Assembly (NCBI GenBank): GCA_009917545.1
Contig: QZDW01000009.1
Location: 62,001 to 126,000, forward strand
Direction of reading: 5' to 3'
Origin: a bacterium 1XD42-76
Lineage (GTDB): Bacteria > Bacillota > Clostridia > Lachnospirales > Lachnospiraceae
Length of the DNA: 64,000 nucleotides
Shown: in pieces, positions 1-7,199 of the stretch
How positions within the stretch are numbered: the stretch's first letter is position 1
How the letters are laid out: each line of letters begins with the position of its first letter
The notes under the pieces: model-generated
Seen by the model: the letters and a program-made list of their open reading frames with translations, nothing else
Told to the model about the DNA's origin: nothing
The model's database searches: none
Translations under genes and position numbers: made by a program

Positions 1-575
1 ACCTGAATATAGGACGCAGAAACTGCTTCCGACAGCCTTCCGGCATCCATCGGCCTGCAAAGCTCCAAATGCACGGAATCCGGCTCAATCGCCATCATCA
101 CTGAGGTTTCCAGAATATCCCCGTGGCCGCCGCGGAATCGGTCATCCAGCTCAGCGACCAGGCTCCACCAGTCAATGCTGGCGCAAAGACCACCTTTATG
201 ATAAACCTCCAAAGCGGCCTTGTCAATAGAAGGGGTGTTGCCGCCATGTCCGTTGAGTACCACAAAACGCCTCGCTCCATGACGCATCAGACTGTCTGTG
301 ATACTGTGCAGCACAACATACAGCCCTTCAAAGCCGATATCAATACTGCCTGCAAAGCTCTGATGATATGGGCACACCCCGTAGGGCATGGTCGGCGCAA
401 CAATAATGCCCTCCATATCTGCAATCTTCTGTGCCAGATAATCCGGCACCCTGTAATCCGTCCCCAGCGCGCTCTGCGTGCCGTGCACCTCCGTGCTACC
501 GACCGGGATGACTACAATCGGATCCTTTTTAAATTCTTCCTGTGCCTGTATAGTCGTTAAATTACCAAGATACAT
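1..575 (-). CDS. Creatininase-family amidohydrolase (3' part beyond window)
   Basis: The first 191 codons of a creatininase/creatinine amidohydrolase family protein lie here and the C-terminus runs off the window edge. The start ATG at 575 follows a good ribosome binding site (AAGGGAG). The family signatures are visible: GSTEVHG near residue 22, where the Glu and His are metal and catalytic ligands, and NGHGGN near residue 114, which supplies further metal ligands; a later GGHGD follows. Family members are metal-dependent hydrolases of cyclic or linear amides; the substrate cannot be predicted. It lies downstream of an M20 amidohydrolase on the same strand, so the two may share a catabolic role, but two structured repeats separate them. 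Confidence 0.85.
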   Translation of the reverse strand, partial: MYLGNLTTIQAQEEFKKDPIVVIPVGSTEVHGTQSALGTDYRVPDYLAQKIADMEGIIVAPTMPYGVCPYHQSFAGSIDIGFEGLYVVLHSITDSLMRHGARRFVVLNGHGGNTPSIDKAALEVYHKGGLCASIDWWSLVAELDDRFRGGHGDILETSVMMAIEPDSVHLELCRPMDAGRLSEAVSASYIQ

Positions 576-642
576 ATTCGTTTCTCCCTTCCTTTTCTGT
601 CTGTCTGTTTTCCATTATCATTTTCACGAAATCACTTGGGAT

Positions 643-856
643 TACTATGAAAGTTCATCGCCGCAGGCGATCTAAATTCAGGGATGCCTAATGCGCCTGG
701 ATTACTTTCATTCATGGTAGTGCGCTCACTCGTGGGCGCATGAAGGTTTACTTTGAAAGTCTCACCGCCGACAGGCGGCATACATTCAGGGATGCCTAAT
801 GCGCCTGGATTACTTTCATTCATGGTAGTGCGCTCACTCGTGGGCGCATGAAGGTT
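643..856 (+). repeat. Structured interspersed repeat, tandem pair (copies A and B)
   Basis: Two head-to-tail copies of a roughly 105-bp repeat, boundary near 748. Each unit opens with TACTATGAAAGT or a close variant, then a GC hairpin (CCGCC-GACA-GGCGG in copy B), an ATTCAGG/CCTGGAT stem, ACTTTCAT complementary to the opening, and a GCGCTCAC-TC-GTGGGCGC hairpin closed by TTCAT/ATGAA. Seven more copies occur in this window. The pair fills the gap between the M20 gene and the creatininase gene and is antisense to both. Confidence 0.9.
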
Positions 857-898
857 ACAGCCTGCGTCTTTGCTCGCCCAGAGTCTCTTTATTCCATA

Positions 899-2080
899 TC
901 AGGCCCTTTTCAGATAATCAATTGCCGTCTGCGCCAAAAGCGCTGCTCCCCGCCAGAGGATATCCTCGTCCACATCAAACCGGCTGTTGTGGAGCGGCCA
1001 CACCTCCTGCCCCTCTCTGGCTGTACCGAGCCATACAAAAGCGCCCTGCTTTTTCTTCAGATAGAAAGAGAAATCCTCGGCGGGCATCGCGGGAAGCTTC
1101 ACATCTTCCACCTGCTCCTCCCCAAACAGGGAAACTGCTGTCTGGCGGATGAGTGCTGCATCCTCCTCATGGTTGACCACTGCCGGATATCCCCGGCCAT
1201 ATACAATATCTGCCGTTGCCCCGGACTGCAGGCACAGTGCATCGAGAAGTTTTCTCATGGAATCCTCAATCATATTGCGGATATCTTCATTTAATGTACG
1301 TACTGTTCCGTCGAGCACACATTCCCCGGCAATGATATTATACCGTGTTCCCGCGTTAAAGACACCAAATGTCACTACCGCATTGTCTAATGGGTTCACT
1401 TTCCGGCTCACGATCGACTGTGCTGCCATGACAAACTGTGAGCCCAGAACCACTGCATCAATTCCCTGATCTGGTTTCGCACCGTGCGCTGTTTTTCCGT
1501 GAATCGTGATGGTAAAATGATCGGTTGCTGCCATCAGAGGCCCTGATTTAATGCCGACTGTGCCATGAGGCAGATCCGGCCAGACATGGAGGCCATAGAT
1601 GGCTGCAACGTCGTCCAGATATCCAGAGTCCAGCATCCCCCTTGAACCTCCAACCGGCGACATCTCCTCTGCAGGCTGGAATACCAGTTTTACCGTTCCG
1701 TTGATCTCTGCTCTTCTCCCGAGCAAAAGCTTCGCTGCACCCAAAAGCCCTGTCATATGATTATCATGACCGCATGCGTGCATAACTCCGTCGTTTCTTG
1801 ACTTGTACTCCACATCATTCATTTCCTGGATCTGCAAAGCATCCATGTCAGCTCTCAGAGCCACCGTTCCTCCGGCCCCGGCGCCTTTTATGACACCAAT
1901 AACACCGTAACCGCCCACATTCTCGATTACCTCGTCACATCCCATCTCTCTCAAATATCCGGCAACCTTCTTCGAAGTCTCCTCTTCATGAAGCGACGTC
2001 TCCGGGTACTCATGGAAATCTCTGCGCATCGCAGAAAGCTCCGGCATCAGCGCTTTTGCGGACTCAATCATATGGCTCAT
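899..2080 (-). CDS. M20 family amidohydrolase (hippurate/N-acyl-amino-acid hydrolase type)
   Basis: A 393-residue M20D-type metallo-amidohydrolase. It is expected to hydrolyse an N-acyl or N-aromatic-acyl amino acid in the cytoplasm. Visible motifs are ADMDALQI, the metal-binding ACGHDNH, QPAEE with the catalytic Glu, the dimerisation-domain TAHGAKP, and the C-terminal PLHNSRFDVDE that carries the last metal ligand. A longer frame opens at 2161, but the ATG at 2080 has an AGGAGG site immediately upstream and starts where the family normally starts. It lies between a hydroxyacid dehydrogenase and a creatininase on the same strand. The exact substrate is not predictable. Confidence 0.9.
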   Translation of the reverse strand: MSHMIESAKALMPELSAMRRDFHEYPETSLHEEETSKKVAGYLREMGCDEVIENVGGYGVIGVIKGAGAGGTVALRADMDALQIQEMNDVEYKSRNDGVMHACGHDNHMTGLLGAAKLLLGRRAEINGTVKLVFQPAEEMSPVGGSRGMLDSGYLDDVAAIYGLHVWPDLPHGTVGIKSGPLMAATDHFTITIHGKTAHGAKPDQGIDAVVLGSQFVMAAQSIVSRKVNPLDNAVVTFGVFNAGTRYNIIAGECVLDGTVRTLNEDIRNMIEDSMRKLLDALCLQSGATADIVYGRGYPAVVNHEEDAALIRQTAVSLFGEEQVEDVKLPAMPAEDFSFYLKKKQGAFVWLGTAREGQEVWPLHNSRFDVDEDILWRGAALLAQTAIDYLKRA

Positions 2081-2138
2081 AGCTCCTCCTTTTCTCTCAT
2101 AAACGCCGCGGGCTCCCTGTACCGCGGGCCAAAAACGC

Positions 2139-2180
2139 AAAAAGGAACCCCACAGTCCCACGACGTCTGAGTCCCTTTTT
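2139..2180 (-). terminator. Probable intrinsic terminator after hydroxyacid dehydrogenase
   Basis: On the minus strand AAAAAGGGAC and GTTCCTTTTT pair across a 22-nt loop and end in a T-run, a few bases after the dehydrogenase stop. The long loop makes this only moderately convincing. Confidence 0.45.
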
Positions 2181-2195
2181 GTTGTATTGTCTCAA

Positions 2196-3164
2196 TTAGA
2201 ATTTATTTGCCGCAAATTTTGCGTCCTTTCCGGCAATCACCGCGCAGATATCATCTGCAACTGTCTCACAGCAGCGAAGAACAGACTGCTCTGTCGTGGC
2301 AGCCGCATGCGGTGTTAAAATCACATTATCAAGGCTGTATAACGGGCTGTCCAGAGGCAGCGGCTCTTTCTCCGTAACGTCAAGGCCGGCGCAGTTAATT
2401 ACCTTTTCCTGCATTGCCTGAATGAGCTCAGCCTCGTTCACTACCTCACCGCGGCTTGCGTTAATAAAAGAGGCCGTCGGTTTCATCATCTTAAAATGCT
2501 TCATGCCAATGCTGTGCTCTGTCTCCGGGGTCAGCGGCGTATGAAGGCTGACAAAGTCGGCCTGCTTAAATACATCATCCTGTTCCGGAACCAGCGTAAT
2601 CAGGTCTCCTACCTGCTCCTGCTTTAAGAACGGGTCATAGCCAATTACATGCATACCAAAACCGCACTTTGCAATCGTAGCCAGCATGCGCCCGATTCTT
2701 CCGCAGCCAACCAGACCGAGCGTCTTGCCCTGAAGCTCATACGTATGCTCCAGACCAAAGCGGACCTTATAATTACCGGAACGGAACTGCCTGTCAACAT
2801 ACGTAAAACGGCGCGCGCAGGCTAACATCAGGAAAGCTGCATGCTCCGCAACGGACTGAGCGTTTTGTCCAGGGGCATAAACCACACGTATTTTTCTCTC
2901 TGTCGCCGCATTGATATCAATATTATCAAGACCGGCGCCCTGCTTTCCGATTACCTTCAGATTTGGGCCGGCAGCATCCATCATGGCTGCCGTAATCGGC
3001 TCTGTCCGGCACAGAATTGCCTCAGGCTTCAAATTCTTTAATTCCTCGATATAGCCTGCCTCATCAAAAAAGTGTTCGGTCACAACAGCTCTTCCGCCAG
3101 CCGCCTCAAAAATCCTGGTAGCGGCTTCATTGATCTGCACTGTGTAAAATACTGTAAATGCCAT
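2196..3164 (-). CDS. D-isomer-specific 2-hydroxyacid dehydrogenase (SerA-like)
   Basis: A 322-residue NAD(P)-dependent 2-hydroxyacid dehydrogenase. The Rossmann motif GLVGCGRIGRML is near residue 150. The conserved Arg is in NASRGEVV, the Glu in VTEKEPLP, and the catalytic His in LTPHAAATT. It should interconvert a 2-keto acid and a D-2-hydroxy acid; the short form lacks the ACT domain of many phosphoglycerate dehydrogenases, so serine synthesis is only one possibility. The start at 3164 follows GAGGAAGGAAG; the in-frame extension to 3284 reads through a repeat and is rejected. A structured repeat begins 20 bp upstream of the start codon, inside the likely 5' leader. Confidence 0.88.
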   Translation of the reverse strand: MAFTVFYTVQINEAATRIFEAAGGRAVVTEHFFDEAGYIEELKNLKPEAILCRTEPITAAMMDAAGPNLKVIGKQGAGLDNIDINAATERKIRVVYAPGQNAQSVAEHAAFLMLACARRFTYVDRQFRSGNYKVRFGLEHTYELQGKTLGLVGCGRIGRMLATIAKCGFGMHVIGYDPFLKQEQVGDLITLVPEQDDVFKQADFVSLHTPLTPETEHSIGMKHFKMMKPTASFINASRGEVVNEAELIQAMQEKVINCAGLDVTEKEPLPLDSPLYSLDNVILTPHAAATTEQSVLRCCETVADDICAVIAGKDAKFAANKF

Positions 3165-3183
3165 ATTTCTCTTCCTTCCTCGT

Positions 3184-3291
3184 TTACTATGAAAGTCCGC
3201 TGCCGACAGGCGGCATACATTCAGGGATGCCAATTGCGCCTGAATCACTTTCATTCTTGGTGGCACGCCCGCCTGTGGGCGCATGAAGGTT
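3184..3291 (+). repeat. Structured interspersed repeat (copy C)
   Basis: A single copy of the same repeat, antisense to the hydroxyacid dehydrogenase and directly upstream of its ribosome binding site. The hairpin GCTGCC-GACA-GGCGGC and the stem ATTCAGG/CCTGAAT are intact. It is followed by the start of a degenerate further unit (TACTATAAAGGTCC). The stretch 3292-3465 holds no gene; it contains a small inverted repeat (ATGTGGA/TCCACAT, about 3344-3363). Confidence 0.88.
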
Positions 3292-3465
3292 ACTATAAAG
3301 GTCCCTTACCAAAAGCAATACAGAAAACCGGGTTGAAATACCGTGATGTGGACTGCATTCCACATAGTGGTATATAGTAGAACTGCCCTTTTCCTGCATC
3401 AGTCAAAAAAGCCACAGCTTCCCGGCTGCCGTCGGGCAGTATTTCTGCACATCCTTCTGCTGTCT

Positions 3466-3783
3466 TTACTATGAAAGTTCGTCGCCGTTAGGCGGCATAA
3501 GTTCAGGTATGCCCAATGCGCCTGAACTACTTTCATTCTTGGTGGTGTGCCCACTCGTGGGCGCATGAAGGTTACTATGAAAGCTCGTCACCGCAGGCGA
3601 TCTAAGTTCAGGGATGCCAATTGCGCCCGACTACTTTCATTCTTGGTGGCGCGCTTACCTGTGGGGGCATGAAGGTTTCCTGTGAAAGTCCGCCGCCAAC
3701 AGGCAGCATACGTTCAGAAATGCCAATTGCGCCTGAACCGCTTCATTCTTGGTGGTGCACCTGCCTGTGCAGCATGAAGGTTT
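3466..3783 (+). repeat. Structured interspersed repeats, tandem triplet (copies D, E, F)
   Basis: Three head-to-tail units with boundaries near 3572 and 3676. Copy D has GTTCAGG/CCTGAAC where other copies have A-T at the closing pair, and GCCCAC-TC-GTGGGC in the last hairpin. Copies E and F are more diverged: F has lost part of the ACTTTCAT arm. The array sits between the dehydrogenase promoter region and the gdhA terminator, antisense to both genes. Confidence 0.9.
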
Positions 3784-3802
3784 CACACAAGAGTATTAAT
3801 AT

Positions 3803-3840
3803 AGGGGCGCTACAGAGATATCTTCTCTGCAACGACCCCT
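3803..3840 (-). terminator. Intrinsic terminator of gdhA
   Basis: An AGGGG...CCCCT hairpin with an inner CAGAGA/TCTCTG stem lies 38 bp after the gdhA stop codon. The tail on the minus strand is A/T-rich (ATATTAATA) rather than a pure T-run. Confidence 0.65.
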
Positions 3841-3877
3841 AAATTCATCTGGATTCAGTTATGCACTGTCTCCGAAA

Positions 3878-5230
3878 TTACCACGCAATACCCTGAGCCA
3901 TCATTGCATCAGCAACCTTCTGGAAACCAACAATGTTAGCGCCAGCAACCAGGTTGTAGCCCAGACCATATCTCTCTGCTGCTTCAGCGGAGCCGTCATG
4001 GATATCTGTCATGATCTGATGAAGCTTGGAATCAACTTCCTCTGCTGTCCAGGAGATTCTCTCACTGTTCTGGCTCATCTCAAGACCAGATACAAGAACA
4101 CCACCTGCATTAACAGCCTTGGACGGAGCAACAACCATGTTCGGCTGATCCATTAAGAAACGAAGAGCGTCGTTTGTGGTCGGCATGTTGGCAACTTCGA
4201 TATAGTACTTCACGTTGTTGGCAACAATTCTCTTTGCCTGCTCCATGTCGACATCGTTCTGAGTTGCACACGGCATAATGATATCAACCTTCTCGCCCCA
4301 CGGCTTGTCACCCGGTACGAACTTGCAGCCAAACTTGTCAGCATAATCCTGAACTTTGTTACGGCCGGATGCTCTCATCTCAAGCATGTAGTCGAATTTC
4401 TCTTTTGTTACGATTCCGTCCGGATCATAGATGTATCCGTCAGGACCAGACAGTGTAACCGGCTTTGCGCCAAGCTCAGCTAATTTCTGAACAGCGCCCC
4501 ATGCTACATTACCAAATCCGGCAACTGCAACCGTCTTGCCCTTCAGAGTATCCTTCTCGTGCTTCATAACAGCATCAAGATAGTAAACAGCACCGAAACC
4601 GGTAGCTTCCGGACGGATTAAGGAACCACCGAAGGAACGTCCCTTACCTGTCAGAACGCCGTTCTCGAATGCACCTTTGATCTTACGGTACTGTCCATAC
4701 AGATAGCCAACCTCACGAGCTCCTACGCCAAGGTCGCCAGCCGGAACGTCAACGTCCGGTCCGATATGACGGAACAGCTCGGTCATGAAGGACTGGCAGA
4801 ATCTCATAACTTCTCTGTCGCTTCTTCCGTTCGGGTCAAAGTCGGAACCACCCTTAGCGCCGCCCATCGGCAGTGTTGTAAGGCTGTCTTTGAATGTCTG
4901 CTCAAAGCCCAGGAACTTCATGATGGAAAGGTTTACAGACGGAGCGAAACGAAGGCCGCCCTTGTACGGTCCGATTGCGCCGTTGAACTGTACACGATAA
5001 CCGGTATTTACGTGGATCTGTCCCTTATCATCCTCCCACGGAACGCGGAACTCAACGACTCTCTCCGGAACTACCATTCTCTCGAGGAGTGCAACCTCTT
5101 CGTACTCCGGATGCTTATCAATGACCGGACCAAGAGAAGATAATACTTCCTCTACTGTCTGGCAGAATTCCGGCTCATGCGCATATTGGGTCTTGACATC
5201 CTCAATGACCCTCTCAACATACTTGTTCAT
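3878..5230 (-). CDS. gdhA: NADP-type glutamate dehydrogenase
   Basis: A 450-residue hexameric-type glutamate dehydrogenase that interconverts 2-oxoglutarate plus ammonia and glutamate in the cytoplasm. The protein is nearly collinear with the well-known Clostridium symbiosum enzyme. The catalytic lysine segment PMGGAKGGSDFDP, the preceding GPYKGGLRF substrate-binding segment and the nucleotide-binding GFGNVAWGA are all present. The start at 5230 has an AAGGAGG site; the in-frame extension to 5290 has none. It is monocistronic: a promoter lies about 320 bp upstream and a terminator follows. The coenzyme cannot be settled by eye, since clostridial members of this subfamily may use NAD. Confidence 0.97.
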   Translation of the reverse strand: MNKYVERVIEDVKTQYAHEPEFCQTVEEVLSSLGPVIDKHPEYEEVALLERMVVPERVVEFRVPWEDDKGQIHVNTGYRVQFNGAIGPYKGGLRFAPSVNLSIMKFLGFEQTFKDSLTTLPMGGAKGGSDFDPNGRSDREVMRFCQSFMTELFRHIGPDVDVPAGDLGVGAREVGYLYGQYRKIKGAFENGVLTGKGRSFGGSLIRPEATGFGAVYYLDAVMKHEKDTLKGKTVAVAGFGNVAWGAVQKLAELGAKPVTLSGPDGYIYDPDGIVTKEKFDYMLEMRASGRNKVQDYADKFGCKFVPGDKPWGEKVDIIMPCATQNDVDMEQAKRIVANNVKYYIEVANMPTTNDALRFLMDQPNMVVAPSKAVNAGGVLVSGLEMSQNSERISWTAEEVDSKLHQIMTDIHDGSAEAAERYGLGYNLVAGANIVGFQKVADAMMAQGIAW

Positions 5231-5550
5231 TTTCGCAAATACCTCCTTGATTATTTGGTTATTGATAACCCTGGTGCTCTCTTGCACCAATAAGAGACTT
5301 AAAACATATTATGTCCGCCAATTATGAGAACCATCCTGTCCTCTTAATGGTTGTAAAAGAATTCCGGGACCAGTATTTTACGATTTGTATGAATTGTTGC
5401 AATTCATTATGTAATACGGCTCCTTTCGCAGAAGCAGAGGGCTTGTCCCTCCTCTGCCAGATCGGTTTCCTTTGGCGGCCTGCTGTCTGCCAAACATGCT
5501 GCTGATCTGCTTCTTATTTAAGACTTGTATGTTTTACGTCTTTTATTTAC
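5231..5550 (-). promoter_or_regulatory. Long structured 5' leader of gdhA
   Basis: The mapped promoter predicts a roughly 315-nt untranslated leader. In transcript order it holds: a branched element at 5512-5425 in which AGAAGCAG pairs with CTGCTTCT, GATC with GATC, and TTTGGC with GCCAAA; a competing GCAGAGG/CCTCTGC hairpin (5434-5457); an ATGAATTG-CAA-CAATTCAT hairpin (5388-5406); TGGTGC-AAGAGA-GCACCA (5272-5289); and the palindrome GGTTAT-CA-ATAACC (5257-5270) just before the ribosome binding site. I do not recognise a known riboswitch. Short frames in the region look like chance. Confidence 0.6.
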
Positions 5551-5554
5551 ATTC

Positions 5555-5583
5555 ATCTTAGCATATGCTTTTGACTTTGTCAA
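5555..5583 (-). promoter_or_regulatory. gdhA promoter (TTGACA-17-TAAGAT)
   Basis: On the minus strand TTGACA (5583-5578) and TAAGAT (5560-5555) are 17 bp apart, matching the vegetative sigma-A consensus. No other good promoter is seen between here and gdhA. Confidence 0.8.
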
Positions 5584-5795
5584 TAATCTGTGGTACGATT
5601 TTAGTGTATTCTGATTTATCGACATGTCTGTCATTAAAAGGTTATATTTCGAGTGGAAGCAAATAAGAGGCTCATATTTTTTTGCATGGTAGATCCGGCA
5701 TTTACCCAGAGCAAAACCAGCGCCGGAACCATCCTGCAAAACAATGGATCTATGGTGCTTCTATGGAAAAAACAGAGTAGAGAGAGGAACTGCAC

Positions 5796-7106
5796 ATGAT
5801 TACTATCAGTATTGTCAGCCCCAAAAAATCAATGGATGTGATCGGACGTGCGATCGCAAATAAAGACTTTGGCTGCATTTTTCTTAAGTATGTCTATGAA
5901 CAGCTGGAAGAGATTGAGACCATTTACGAACAATGTAAAGACCGGTGTGATGTGATCTTCTTCTCCGGCGAGCTCGGATATTCCTATATGCTCACACATA
6001 TTGACGCAATCCAGGTTCCCTGTACGCTGATCTCCTATGAAGAAAAGCACATTCTCTCCATCCTGTTGAATTTTGTACTCCGCTATCCGCATATCCCGCT
6101 GTCCCGCGTCTATATGGATTTTTTAACGCCGGTCAACGATTTTATGAATCTCAAGCAGTATCTCAGCTCTGATTACATGCCCTACTGCTTTGAAAATCCG
6201 GTCTATAATTACCAGACGCTGCAGGAGCGGGTCGAGGAATTGTGGAATTCCGGCAAAATCGACATCGTTCTCACGCGCACGACCAACCAGTTAGGCGTCC
6301 TAAACCGCCTTGGAATCCCCTATATCCACTTTCTTCCGAGTGAGGACATGGTACGCGATTCCATCCGCAGCGCCATCGACGCCATCCGGTTAAAACAGAA
6401 AAACCAAGCCAGCAAGCTCGTTATACTCATAAAGTTGATTTATCCTGAGCACATCAGCTCGCAGGAGAGGGAATATATGGAGATTACGCTGCATAAATAC
6501 CTGCTGGATTTCAGGAAAGAATACCAGTACGATTTTGCCGTCCGCTCTGTCTCCAACCGCTTTGAGTTAAATACGGACAGCGACCTTCCCAAAGACAGCT
6601 TTGCGCGTGTACAGGAGCTTATTGCCTTTTTAAGCCAGAAAGGCGATCTCGAATTCCGCCTGGGTGCAGGCCTGGGGAATTCCTTCGGCGAAAGCCATTA
6701 TCAGGCAGAACAGGCCCTGCAGGAGGCAATCAAATACGGGAAAAATGACGGTTTCATGATTCATGGGCAGGAAAATGTCCTCACGGGCCCCCTGTCGCTC
6801 ACCAGAACCTTAAACTACAGCTACAGCAACACCAAAGCGCTGGAGTATTCTCAGAAAAACGGAATCAACGAAAGCAATCTTTTAAAGATCGTCGGTCTGT
6901 TCCAGATGGACCACGATACCATTATCACCGCCTCTTCCCTGTCACAGTGGTTAAATATCACCAGCCGCAGCTGCAACCGCATCCTGCAACAGCTTTTGGA
7001 CTCGGAGTTAATCGAGGAGATCGAGCCGCAGAAGCAGGAGGGAAAAGGGCGTCCTACCAGGCAATACCGCTTCCTGACAGATCATTTCATCGAGACGTTT
7101 TTTTGA
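5796..7106 (+). CDS. Transcriptional regulator with sensor domain and C-terminal winged helix
   Basis: A 436-residue protein transcribed away from gdhA; start ATG at 5796 after GAGAGGAAC. I recognise no close named family. The N-terminal 190 residues (MITISIVSPKKSMDVIGRAI) resemble a periplasmic-binding/PrpR-N-like sensory fold. The middle segment around residues 210-330 (RLGAGLGNSFGESHYQAEQAL) resembles the degenerate GGDEF-like domain of CdaR-type regulators, with no GGDEF active site. The last 80 residues (SSLSQWLNITSRSCNRILQQL, then GKGRPTRQY) look like a winged helix-turn-helix. It is probably a ligand-responsive transcription factor; divergent placement suggests but does not prove that gdhA is a target. 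Confidence 0.75.
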   Translation: MITISIVSPKKSMDVIGRAIANKDFGCIFLKYVYEQLEEIETIYEQCKDRCDVIFFSGELGYSYMLTHIDAIQVPCTLISYEEKHILSILLNFVLRYPHIPLSRVYMDFLTPVNDFMNLKQYLSSDYMPYCFENPVYNYQTLQERVEELWNSGKIDIVLTRTTNQLGVLNRLGIPYIHFLPSEDMVRDSIRSAIDAIRLKQKNQASKLVILIKLIYPEHISSQEREYMEITLHKYLLDFRKEYQYDFAVRSVSNRFELNTDSDLPKDSFARVQELIAFLSQKGDLEFRLGAGLGNSFGESHYQAEQALQEAIKYGKNDGFMIHGQENVLTGPLSLTRTLNYSYSNTKALEYSQKNGINESNLLKIVGLFQMDHDTIITASSLSQWLNITSRSCNRILQQLLDSELIEEIEPQKQEGKGRPTRQYRFLTDHFIETFF

Positions 7107-7149
7107 GGCAGACACAAAATGTCGGCCGGCCAGGGGCACAAGGAAGCCT

Positions 7150-7186
7150 AAAAAGCCGGAAAGGCACCCGATTATCTGCCCTTTCC
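7150..7186 (-). terminator. Intrinsic terminator of MATE gene
   Basis: On the minus strand GGAAAGGGCA pairs with TGCCTTTCC and is followed by GGCTTTTT, directly after the MATE stop. The convergent regulator gene ends at 7106, so the site may serve both directions. Confidence 0.65.
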
Positions 7187-7199
7187 CTGTCATATCATG

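Noticed and set aside
123-560. 145-codon plus-strand frame
   Set aside because: It is antisense to the creatininase gene, whose frame carries the family motifs and a good ribosome binding site.
3466-3783. CRISPR-like array
   Set aside because: Three units of about 105 bp abut without unique spacers and fold into hairpins; there are no cas genes.
5518-5739. 73-codon minus-strand frame upstream of gdhA
   Set aside because: It has no ribosome binding site, overlaps the gdhA promoter, and its composition is not protein-like.
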